Assembly: GCF_040807025.1 (NCBI RefSeq)
Contig: NC_090967.1
Coordinates: forward strand, 4,400,001 to 4,464,000
Source of the DNA: Struthio camelus
Lineage: Eukaryota; Chordata; Aves; Struthioniformes; Struthionidae
Length of the DNA stretch: 64,000 bases
Direction: 5' to 3'
Positions within the stretch are counted from its first letter, which is position 1, and every line of letters begins with the position of its first letter. Positions 17,951-28,300 of the stretch are shown here, piece after piece. Both the position numbers and the translations under genes were made by a program. Under the pieces are notes generated by a model. It saw nothing but the letters and a program-made list of their open reading frames with translations. It had not been told where the DNA came from and did not search any database.

Positions 17951-20900
17951 TCAGTCACCGAGGAGAAATCGGCGCGCCTGCAGCTTCTTGGCGAGCTCCT
18001 CTGTGACATCTGCGGCACAGAGACGGGGCTGGAAGGCTGGTGGGCAGGGGACCCAGGCGTCCGGCCCCCCCTCTCCCCAAACCCCCCCCCCGACAACGCC
18101 GACTCTGCTCTGGTCACTCATCCCCGCTGCCATCCGGAGCCGGTGGCAGCACCCTGGTGTCCTCCCATTCCCGCCTCTGCTCCAGCCCACCGCTCCCAGC
18201 CCCAGCAGTGGGACCCAGGCGTCCGGCCCCCCCCCCCCCCCCCCCGCCGACCCCCAAAGCCCCTCACCAGCAGAGCCGTCATGCAGGTGCACCATGGATC
18301 GGTGGTGGGCAGCGCGGGGGGGCGCGCTCCGGAGGGCTCCAGCCGCTGTAGAGACGTGCAAAAAGGGTTTGGGGTGGGGGGGGGGGAGGAAGGAGTCAGC
18401 CTGTGGGTGCCCCCCACCCCGACCCCCTCCCCCCCCAAACAGGCAGGCTCCGTTTCCCTTCCCCCCCCCCCCCCGCCGCCTCGGTTTCCTCGGCTCCGGC
18501 CGGGCTCACCCTGCTTGTTCACGTAGGTCTGGGCGTCCGGGGGGCTCGCGGCGGGCGCCCCCGGGAGCTGCGGCGCAGGGGGGCCGGGGCTCGGGGCCGG
18601 CCACGGCGCGGGGGCGCAGGCCGCGGCGCTGGGCAGAGGGGCTGTGCCCGCCCGGCGGGGCTGGGGTGTGACAGCACCCCGGGGGGCAGTGGGGGGCGGG
18701 GAGGGGGGCTTGCTCACCACCCGGACCCACTCCCCGTTCTCCCTCTCCGTCTCCACGAACTCTGGAGCAGAGAGGGGACGTCACCGACCCTGCGTGCGGC
18801 TCCCCCCCCCCCTCCACACCCCCCCCCAGCACCCCCCCAGCCCTCCAGCATGGTCCCCAGCAGCCCCAACCACCCCAAAGCCCCCAAAACCCCCTCCAAC
18901 ACTGACCTGCACCCCATAGCCCCCTCCAACACCCTTAGCCCTCCAGGAGCACCCACAGCAACCCAAGCCCCCCATAACCCCCTCCAACACTGACCTGCAC
19001 CCCATAACCCCCTCCAACACCCCCAGCCCTCCAGCACGTTCCTGCAGCACCCCAGCAGCCTCAACTGCCCCAAGACCCCCCAAAACCCCTCCAACACTGA
19101 CCTGCACCCCATAGCCCCCTCCAACACCCCCAGCCCTCCAGCACGTTCCTGCAGCACCCCAGCAGCCTCAACTGCCCCAAGATCCCCCCCAAAACCCCTC
19201 CAACACTGACCTGCACCCCATAGCCCCCTCCAACACCCCCAGCCCTCCAGCACGTTCCTGCAGCACCCCAGCAGCCTCAACTGCCCCAAGATCCCCCCCA
19301 TAACCCCCTCCAACACTGACCTGCACCCCATAACCCCCTCCAACACTGACCTGCACCCCATAGCCCCCTCCAACACCCCCAGCCCTCCAGCACGTTCCTG
19401 CAGCACCCCAGCAGCCTCAACCGCCCCAAGACCCCCCAAAACCCCTCCAACACTGACCTGCACCCCATAGCCCCCTCCAACACCCCCCCAGCCCTCCAGC
19501 ACGTTCCTGCAGCACCCCAGCAGCCTCAACCGCCCCAAGACCCCCCAAAACCCCTCCAACACTGACCTGCACCCCATAACCCCCTCCAACACCCCCCCCA
19601 GCCCTCCAGCAGCACCTGCAACAACCCAAGCCCCCCCAAACCCCCTCCAACACTGACCTGCACCCCCCCCCAGCACCCCATAACGCTCTCCAGCACCCCC
19701 AGTCTGCCAACACCCTGCTGCAACACCCCAGCAACATCCTATACCCCCCTCCCCGGACCCCAACAGCCCTAAGCACCGTCCTGCAGCCCCCCCGCTGCCT
19801 CTCACCCGCAGCCACCCTCCCGCCACCCCGGCCCGCCGGTGCCCACCCAGCCGCTGCATGTACTCCCTGGCCAGGGGCCGCAGGCTCCCCTTGCTGCTCT
19901 CCACGAAGTACGCCACCACCTCGGCCAGCGAAGAGCACCGGTGCTGGTGGGACGCGGCGTCACGCCGGTACCCCCATGGGCACCCCGCTGCCCCCCCATC
20001 CCAGGTCCCAGTCCCTTGGGGTAACGCTTGGGGGGGGGTCCCAGACTGAAGGGGTCCCAGTCCCTTGGGTCCCAATGCTTGGGGATCCCTAACCCCGGGG
20101 GAGTCCCATTCCTTGGGTCCTGGCTTTTTTGGGGGAGGGGGGGGGTCTTAGTCCCTGGGGGGGGTGGTCCCAGTTGCTTGAATTCAAGTTCTCAGGGGTC
20201 CCAGCCCTTGTAGGTCCCTGTCCCTTGGGGGGGGGGTCCCAATCCCTTGTGTCCCAGCACTTGGGTGCCCCAGCTCCTGGGGGCCCCCCAATCCCTTGCA
20301 GCCCTGGCCTGGGGGCTCCCAGGCCTTGCGGGGGGGTCCTCAAACCTGGGGATCCCTGTCCCCAGGAGCCCCTGCCCCAGGGGCACAGCTGGGTGCTCGG
20401 GGACCCTGTCCCCAGTGCCAGCCCCACGTCGCTCACCGGCGGCTCCACGTTGATGACGTACTCCTGCCCCTCGTGGGTCACCTTGTAGTGCTTCACCAGC
20501 ATGACACTGCCCACCAGGGCTCCGTCAGCAGGTGACATGGGCACAGCGGGTGGGCCGGGCCCACCAGCGTGGGGTCCTGCCACCCCTCGCACGGGGACCT
20601 ATGTCCTGGAGCCACCCCTCGCACGGGGACCCTCTCCCTGGAGCCACCCCTTGCACAAGGAACTGTGCCCTGGTGCCAACCCAATGCATGGGACCCTGTT
20701 TCCCAGTGCCAGCTCATTGCATAGGGACGCCCACCCTGGAGCCACCCCTTGCGTGGGGACCCATGTCCTGAAGCCACCCCACACATGGAGACCCTCTCCC
20801 TGGAGCCACCCCTTGCATGGGGACTCCCATCCTGGAGCCACCCCTTGCACGGAGACCCAACCACTGGAGCCACCCCTTGCATGGGGACTCATGACTTGGG

Positions 20901-23900
20901 GCCACCCCTTGCACGGGGACCCATGTCCTGGAGCCACCCCTTGCATGGGGACCGAACCCCTGGAGCCACCCCTTGCACAGGGACCCAACCCCTGGAGCCA
21001 CCCCTTGCATGGTGACCCATGTCTTGGGGCCACCCCTTGCATGGGGACCCATGTCCTGGAGCCACCCCTTGCATGGGGACGGAACCCCTGGAGCCACCCC
21101 TTGCACAGGGACCCAACCCCTGGAGCCACCCCTTGCATGATGACCCATGTCTTGAGGCCACCCCTTGCATGATGACCCATGTCCTGGAGCCACCCCTTGC
21201 ATGGGGACCGAACCCCTGGAGCCACCCCTTGCACAGGGACCCAACCCCTGGAGCCACCCCTTGCATGGTGACCCATGTCTTGGGGCCACCCCTCACACAG
21301 GGACCCACGTCCTGGAGCCACCCCCTTGCATGGGGACCGAACCCCTGGAGCCACCCCTTGCATGGTGACCCATGTCCTGGAGCCACCCCTTGCATGGGGA
21401 CCGAACCCCTGGAGCCACCCCTTGCACAGGGACCCAACCCCTGGAGCCACCCCTTGCATGGGGACCCATGTCCTGGAGCCACCTCACACACACGTCCTGG
21501 TGCCAGCCCCTCGCATGGCGACCCACACCCCGGTGCCAGCCCCGCACGAGGCCTCCCCGGGCAGCGGGCCCCGCTCACCCGCTCAGCATCTGGCGCGTGG
21601 TGACGGAGACGCCCTGGCCGTGCCCGCCGGGCCGCAGCACCATGTTCCCGCTGCCCGCGCTCCTCTCCAGCAGCTGCTCGGCCTCCGTGCGCGACACCGC
21701 GTAGAAGCAGCTGGGCACCGCGGCGTGAGCCGTGCCATGCCGCCGGCCCCTGCGGGCGCAGCGGGACCCCGCCGCCCTGCCCGCGGCCATCCCCCACCTC
21801 CGTACTCACTCGGGCACCGGCGGCTCCGGGGGGCCGGGGACGGCCAGCGCTGCCCGGCGGTCCTGCTCCTCGCGCAGCGCCTCCACCAGCTGTGCCTTGT
21901 GGCCCGGCAGCAGCGCCAGGTCCGTGGGCACCTGCATCTGTTGGGGAGGGGGCACGGGGTGCTGGGTGCGTGGTGCAGGGACCCCCAGGGACGCCTGGGC
22001 CACCGCGCCGTCCCCCACCCCTCTCCCCCATCCCCAGGCCAGCCTGGTGCCAGCGCCCCGTGCCCACCTCTACCATGGTCAGGATGAATCCCCGCCACAT
22101 CTCCTGCGCCTCCGGGCTCTCCGCCTGCAAGGGAGCGGGTGGGGGGGGGGAGGACGGAGCGCAGCCTGTCCCTTGTGTCCCCCGCTGCCCCCGAACCCTG
22201 TCCCCTGTGCCCCTCCCTGTCCCTGCATCTCCCCGTGTCCCCAAACCCTGTCCCCTCTGCCCCTCTGTGTCCCCGTCTCCCCCTTCACTCCCTGACGTGG
22301 TCCTTGTGCCCCTCCCTGTCCCTGCATCTCCCCGTGCCCCCAAACCCTGTCCCCTCTGCCCCTCTGTGTCCCCGTCTCCCCCTTCACTCCCTGACCTGTC
22401 CCCTGTGCCCATCCGTGCCCCTGGGTCCCATCCAGCCCCCTAACCCTGTGCCCCTCCATGACCCCACATCCCCCCTTGTCCCCAAACCCTGTCCCTGTGT
22501 CCCCAAACCCTGTCCCTTATGTTCCTCCACGTCCCTGTATCCCCTCCAAGCCCCAAACGCTGTCCCCTGTGCCCCCCATGCCCGTGTCTCCCTCTGCCCC
22601 CCCCACGCCATCCCTTAGTGCTCCAGCCCCCCCATGTCCCCAAGCCCCTCCGTGCCCCCGCGGCGGGGCGCCCCTCACCTTCAGCATCACCTCCTGGCCC
22701 CGCAGCCGCAGGTAGAGCCGGGGGCCCTCGGCCCTCACCGCCACCAGCTCGCCCAGGTCCAGCGTCTCCAGGGGCTGCGGGCACCCACAGCCCGTGGGGC
22801 CCCGCTGTCCCCCAGCCACAGCCGACACGAGCGGGCCAGGCCTCAGCCTGCCCCCAGCACCCCCACTACCTTGCTGGGTGGGGGAGCCGGCCACCCACCC
22901 CACCCTAAACAGCAGTCGCACCCTCAAGGGGTCCCAGTCCTGGGGGGCCTGGGGGTCCCATCCTGGAGAAGCCCACCCAGAGGAGGTCTCGGCCTGGGGG
23001 GGGGTTCCACCCGGGGGAGGGTCCCACCTGGGGAGGGTCCCACCTGAGGGTCCCACCCAGTCCCACTCAAAGGTCCCGGTCCTGGGGGTCCCAGCCGAGG
23101 GACCTCACCTCCAAGGTCCCGTTTGGAGGTCCCACCTCAGGGGTCCCAGCCCCAGGGGTGTCCTGGGGTCCCAGCCTGGAGGAGCCCACGTGGGGGGGGG
23201 GGCCCGGCCTGGAGGTCCCACCTCGAGGGTCCCATTTGGAGGTCCCACCTTGGGGAACCCCCACCCCGGAACCCCTCCAGACCCCTCCGTACCTGGGGGT
23301 CCCGGGGCGCCGTGTAGAAGCTGAGCGTGAGCCCCCGCAAGCCGGCCCAGACCCTCCGATAGCCCTGCGGGAGCGGACGGGACGGGACGGGGCCGCCTGA
23401 GCGCCGCCGGCACCGGGAGCGGCCGCCGGCGAGCCGCGGCTCGGGAGCGCGGCACCGGGAAGTGCGCGCCGGGAACCGGGCACTGGCACCGCTCCGCGGC
23501 CCGGGGGGGTGGGGGTCAGGGGGCCCGGGGGGGGGGCCGGGGGGTCCTGGGAGCTTTCGGGGATCGGTCCCGAGGGGTCAGTCCCGAGGGGTCCCGGGGG
23601 TCGGTCCTGGGGGAATCTCAGGGATCGGTCCCAGGGGTCGGTCCCAGGGGGGTCGGTCCCGGGGGGTCCGGGGGGCAGTCCCGGGGGTCGGTCCCGGGGG
23701 GTCGGTCCCGGGGGTCCCGCGGGGTCCCGGGGGTCGGTCCGGGGGGCCGGCCCCGGGGGTCGGTCCCGGGGGTAGGTCCCGAGGGATCCCAGGGGTCGGT
23801 CCTGGGGGAATCTCAGGGATCGGTCCCAGGGGTCAGCCCCGAGGGGGGCCGGTCCCGGGGGGTCGGTCCCGGGGGTCCCGCGGGGTCCCGGGGGTCGGTC

Positions 23901-25015
23901 CTGGGGGAATCTCAGGGATCGGTCCCAGGGGTCGGTCCCGGGGGGTCCTGGGGGTCGGTCCCGGGGGTCGGTCCTGGAGGTTGGTCCCAGGGGTCAGTCC
24001 CGGGGGTCGGTCCCGCGGGGTCCCGGGGGTTGGTCCTGGGGGAATCTCAGGGATCGGTCCCAGGAGTCGGTCCCGGGGGGTCCTGGGGGTCGGTCCCGAG
24101 GGGTCGGTCCCGGGGGTCGGTCCCGGGGATCGGTCCTGGGGGTCCCGCGGGGTCCCGGGGTTCGGTCCGGGGGGCCGGCCCCGGGGGTCGGTCCTGGGGG
24201 TCGGCCCCGGGAGTAGGTCCCGAGGGGTCCCAGGGGTAGGTCCTGGGGGAATCTCAGGGATCGGTCCCAGGGGTCAGCCCCGAGGGGGGCCGGTCCCGGG
24301 GGGTCGGTCCCGGGGGTCCCGCGGGGTCCCAGGGGTCGGTCCGGGGGGCCGGCCCCGGGGGTCGGTCCCGAGGGGTCGGTCCCGAGGGGTCCCGGGGGTC
24401 GGTCCTGGGGGAATCTCAGGGATCGGTCCCAGGGGTCGGTCCCGGGGGGTCGGTCCCGGGGGTCGGTCCTGAGGGTCCCGCGGGGTCCCGGGGGTCGGTC
24501 CCAGGCGTCGGTCCCGGGGGTCGGTCCTGGGGGTCGGTCCCGGGGGGTCCCAGGGGTAGGTCCTGGGGGAATCTCAGGGATCGGTCCCAGGGGTCAGCCC
24601 CGAGGGGGGCCGGTCCCCGGGGGTCGGTCCCGAGGGGTCCCGGGGGTCGGTCCTGGGGGAGTCGCAGGGGTGAGCCCCGGGGGGCAGTCCCGGGGGTCTG
24701 TCCCAGGGATCGGCTCTCTGGGTCCCGCGGGGTCCCAGGGGTCAGTCCCGGGGGTCGGTCCCGGGGGTCGGTACTGGGGAGCCCCCCAGGGGTCGGTGCC
24801 GGGGTCAGCTCCGAGGAGCGGTCCCGGGGAGCAGTCCCGAGGGGTCCCGGGGGTCGGTTCCGGGAGAGTCGCAGGGGTCAGCCCCGGGGGTCGGTGCCGG
24901 GGGTCGGTGCCGGCGGGTCCCAGCCCACCTTGTCCCGCGGCCCCCACTTCTCCACGAAGCCCTCGTAGCTGTGCCGGGCAGCGCGCCGGCGGGGCGGCAG
25001 CACCGGCAGCGCCAT
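17951..25015 (-). CDS. STAP2: STAP2, signal-transducing adaptor with PH and SH2 domains
   Basis: Twelve minus-strand coding exons in order: 24929-25015, 23293-23364, 22679-22774, 22068-22124, 21810-21937, 21579-21710, 20437-20506, 19847-19943, 18718-18761, 18510-18660, 18268-18345, 17951-18009 (356 codons plus TGA; human about 403). It starts [11 protein letters not shown]. The PH domain spans about residues 18-104 ([35 protein letters not shown]). The SH2 domain begins near 147, with the likely phosphotyrosine-binding Arg173 in GNMVLRPGG and the conserved VSVTTRQM. A Pro/Ala-rich tail carries one tyrosine motif, TYVNKQ, and a C-terminal helix [16 protein letters not shown]2 is a cytoplasmic adaptor in cytokine/STAT, integrin and immune-receptor signalling. 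The exon 9-12 tail is the least certain part. Confidence 0.9.
18826..19700. repeat. 107-bp minisatellite in STAP2 intron 8
   Basis: At least five strong copies of a roughly 107-bp unit, starting near 19026, 19132, 19243, 19381 and 19489 (GCCCTCCAGCACGTTCCTG). A 29-31-bp subunit, CCCCTCCAACACTGACCTG plus CACCCCATA, also repeats on its own. Long stretches between copies are identical, so expansion looks recent. The transcribed (minus) strand is G-rich. Confidence 0.9.
20040..20400. repeat. Degenerate G-run repeat in STAP2 intron 7
   Basis: Diverged units of about 20-30 bp built on GGGGTCCCAGTCCCTTGGG occupy most of the intron between the exons at 20437-20506 and 19847-19943. Confidence 0.65.
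20575..21500. repeat. 32-bp minisatellite in STAP2 intron 6
   Basis: About 28 copies of a 32-bp unit, GGAGCCACCCCTTGCATGGG followed by GACC plus a variable 8-mer (CATGTCCT, GAACCCCT, CAACCCCT). Variants occur in blocks, giving a higher-order pattern around 20920-21450. It fills the intron between the exons at 21579-21710 and 20437-20506. Confidence 0.92.
22160..22620. repeat. Direct duplication and C-rich repeat in STAP2 intron 3
   Basis: A block of about 110 bp (starting near 22212 with CCTCCCTGTCCCTGCATCTC) is repeated almost exactly beginning near 22311. Further decayed CCAAACCCTGTCCC units follow to 22570. Confidence 0.8.
22920..23290. repeat. Degenerate GGTCCCACC repeat in STAP2 intron 2
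   Basis: Irregular units based on GGGGTCCCACCT, GAGGGTCCCA and GGAGGTCCCACC fill the intron between the exons at 23293-23364 and 22679-22774. Divergence is high. Confidence 0.65.
23500..24925. repeat. 1.4-kb GGTCGGTCCCGGGG minisatellite in STAP2 intron 1
   Basis: Short units (GGTCGGTCCCGGG, 13-16 bp) are organised into longer blocks marked by GAATCTCAGGGATCGGTCCC. That marker occurs about seven times between 23600 and 24590, 100-206 bases apart. Two diverged marker copies (GAGTCGCAGGGG) lie at the promoter-proximal end, near 24660 and 24865, suggesting the older edge. It starts just inside the first STAP2 donor. Confidence 0.92.
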
Positions 25016-25362
25016 CTCCGCCCGCCGCCGCCGCCGCAGGTGCCGCCGGGCCGGGCCCGGCCGGGTCGGGCCGGGTCCTTACCGGCAGCGGGCACCGGGT
25101 CAACCCCGCCTCTACCGGGCAGCGGGCGTGGAGCCCGCCCCGCCCGCGGGGCCCCGGGGCAGAGAGCGAAGGGCACCGCGGGGCGGGGCCAAGCGCTCGA
25201 GGGGGGCGGGGCCAGGCGCCCGGTGCGGCGGGGAGGGGCGGGGCCAACCCCCCGGTGCGGCGGCGGCGGCGGCGGGGAGGGGCGGGGCCTCGCCCGTCAC
25301 GTGCCGCCGCCGCCGCCGCCGCCGGGCCGCGCGCGCCGGGGGGAGGACGGAGCGGCGGGAGC
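25016..25362. promoter_or_regulatory. STAP2/MPND shared divergent CpG-island promoter
   Basis: Only 347 bases separate the two start codons. Four copies of the Sp1/KLF GC box GGGGCGGGGCC lie at 25180-25190, 25203-25213, 25235-25245 and 25279-25289, followed by a CACGTG E-box at 25298-25303. Part of the box array is a tandem duplication including GGTGCGGCGG. There is no TATA box. The boxes lie nearer the MPND side. Confidence 0.8.
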
Positions 25363-28300
25363 ATGGCAGGTACCGCGGGGCCCGGGGGCGGCACCGGCAC
25401 CGGCACCGGGGCGGGTCTGCGCCGCGGCGGGGGGGGCGGGCAGGGGCACACGCACCTGCGCGCACCCTTCCCCCCTCCCCACGCACCCCTACGTGCGCGC
25501 ACACGCGCATGCACCTGTGGGCCCGCACACACGCAGCCCGTGCGCGCACGCGCGTGCCTGGGCGCGCTCCCACGCGCCCGCCGCGCGCCCCCACGCGCGC
25601 CTGCCCCCTTGGCACACCCCAGCGCCGCCCCGCCCCCGGCAGCCCGCTCCTGCACCCGTGCCTGCCCACCCGGCGTGCGCACGCGTGGGTCCCCACGCGG
25701 GGCAGGGGCGGCGGGTCTGGGGGCACCGTCCCGGCAGCTCCCCCTGTCCCCAATGCCGCCCGTCCCTGTGTCCGCCGTCCCCGAGGGGGCCCCTCGCGCG
25801 CGTGGGGGGGGGGGCGGCACGACCTCCGGGGAGGCGGGGGGGACGGAGCCCGGCGTCGCGTCCACGGCGGTGGCGCGTCTCGCAGCGCTGCAGGCCGGCT
25901 GCCCCGGCGGGGACGACTGCTTGGAGGAGGACGAGGACGAGCTGGAGCCGGGGCTGGACGAGGCGGAAGCAGAGGCCGAGCCGGAGGCTGAGAGCGGGGC
26001 GAAGGCGGCGGGGGGCACGCGGGGGGCCGTGCTCACCCGGCGCGGCATCACCCTGCGCGTGCTGCTCCGCGACGGGCTCCTCGAGCCGGCCCGCGGCGTC
26101 CTCTCCATCTACTACCTGGTGAGCCGCGGCGCCCCAGGGCAGGCGCCCCCCGGGGTGGGTGCCAACCCCCTGCCCCACTCACCCCCCCCCCCCCTCCCCA
26201 GGGCAAGAAGTTCGTGGGGGACCTGGGGGCGGACGGGACGATCACGTGGCAGGAGACGGGGCAAGTGTTCAACTCGCCCAGCGCCTGGGCCACCCACTGC
26301 AAGCGCCTGGTGAACCCCGCCAAGAAGTCGGGCTGCGGCTGGGCCTCCGTCCGCTACAAGGGCCAGAAGCTGGACCAGTACAAAGCCGCCTGGCTGCGGA
26401 AGCACCAGCCCAACGCGCCCACCGCCGAGGAGGTGGGTCGGGTGCCCCGGCCGTCGTGGCAGCGGGGTTGGGTGCAGCTGCAATGCTTTGCTCCCCTCCA
26501 CCCCACCCTCCTCACCCGCTGCAAGCTCGGCGCCCCCGAAACGCTGCTGCGTCCCCGCGGGGGGCCGTGCCAGCCCTGTGCTGCCCGCAGAGCCTGGCCA
26601 GCGAGGGCGAGGAGGACGAGCTGCCCGAGGAGGAGGAGGAGGAGGCGGCGAGGGAGGGCCGGGCGCCCGCGCCGGAGCCGACGACCGCCAGGAAGCCGGA
26701 GGAGAGGAGCAAGAAGCAGCAGTGCAAGAGCCTGGCGGAGCAGGCGGTGGCAGGTGGGGGGCCGCGGGGCACCCCTGGGTGTCCCAGCCGGCTGGGGGAC
26801 CCCGGGCAGAGGTGACGGCGTGTTTCGTTTTGCAGAGCACGGCCCCCCGGGGAAGAGGCCTGAGAACAAGCCCCGGGTCCCCGTCCGCTACTGCACCCTG
26901 GGCACCCGCGACTCGGCCAGGTAGGGCACGATGGGACCGGAGCCCCGCGGGTGCCCCCAGCCCAGCCCCAGGCCCCCTCCTCGCCGGGAGCTGGAGGGGC
27001 CCAGGGTGGCCTGAGGCACCCGGGGCGGTGGGTGTCTTGCAGGAACCCCCAGACCCTGGTGGAGGTGACATCCTTCGCGGCCATCAACAAGTTCCAGCCC
27101 TTCAACGTGGCCATTTCCAGCAACGTCCTCCTGCTCCTGGTGCGTCCCCTCCCCGTGGGCTTGGGGTCCTGCTGGCGGCCGGGGTGGGGGATTCTCTGAT
27201 GGCTTGGGGCTGGGTTGTGCGCACGGGCCGGGGAGGGGACAGGGACACGTGCTGTCCTTGCTGCATTGGGCTGGCAGTGCTGGGTGGCTTCTTGCACCAG
27301 GGGACATCATCAGGGCATGAATTGTGGAGGGGGGAGCCCAGGCAAAGTATTTTGGGGGAGCAGAGCTGTTGATTTTTGCCTTTTCCTTTAGGATTTCCAC
27401 AGCCACCTGACGCGGAGCGAAGTGGTGGGGTACCTGGGCGGCCGGTGGGACACCAACACGCAGCGTAAGTACCACCGTGGCCGGTCCCCGTCCCGGCACG
27501 GGCAAAGCCACCTACCCCGCGCCTCCCTTGCAGTGCTGACGGTCCTGCGAGCCTTCCCGTGCCGCACGCGCCTGGGGGACGCCGAGTCCGCCGCCGCCGT
27601 GGAGGAGGAGGTAAACCCACCCCCAAGGGTGCCGGGGTGGGGATGCCGGGGTCCCCGAGCCGACGGCATCCCCCTCGGCCCCCGTCGCAGATCTGCCAGA
27701 GCCTGTTCCTGCGGGGGCTCTCGCTGGTGGGCTGGTACCACAGCCACCCCTTCGGCCCCGCGCTGCCCTCGCTGCACGACATCGACGCGCAGATGGACTA
27801 CCAGCTCAAGCTGCAGGGCAGCGGCAACGGCTTCCAGCCCTGCCTGGCCCTCATCTGCGGTAAGCGCCCGCCCGCGGGCTGCTGGGGGCTGCCCCGCGCT
27901 GGGTGCAGCCCGTCTCAGCCCTCCCCTGTCTCCTCGCAGGGCCCTACTATCACGGCAACCCCGGCGTGGAGTCCAGAATCGCGCCCTTCTGGGTGATGCC
28001 GCCCCCGGAGGTGAGCGGTCCCCACGTCCCCCGGGATGCGGCCGCCCCGGTACAGCGGGGACGGGCGCAGCGCGGTGCACGGGGCGCCGTGCCTCCCTGC
28101 CGTGCCGCGGGATGACCCCCGCTCCCTGCTCTCCCAGCAAAGGCCCAACGACTATGGCATCCCCATGGATGTGGAGGTGGCCTACCTCCAGGACGGCTTC
28201 CTCACCAACGACGTCCTGCAGGAGATGGTGAGCGTGGCACAGGGCTGGGTCCTCATCCCCCGCACCACCCAAAACCCCTATCTGCCCCTTATCCGCCTCC

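Noticed and set aside
18714-20075. A 453-codon minus-strand frame in STAP2 intron 8
   Set aside because: It is translation of the 107-bp array between two verified exons; only the two ends coincide with real exon sequence.
20599-22412. Minus-strand frames with repeated KGWLQG/ARGGSR-like units
   Set aside because: They are translations of the 32-bp minisatellite, not a repeat protein. The frames change wherever unit length slips.
23462-26108. Long open frames on both strands over STAP2 intron 1 and the STAP2/MPND promoter
   Set aside because: They follow the GGTCGGTCCCGGGG array and the CpG island, lack domain content, and overlap known exons antisense.
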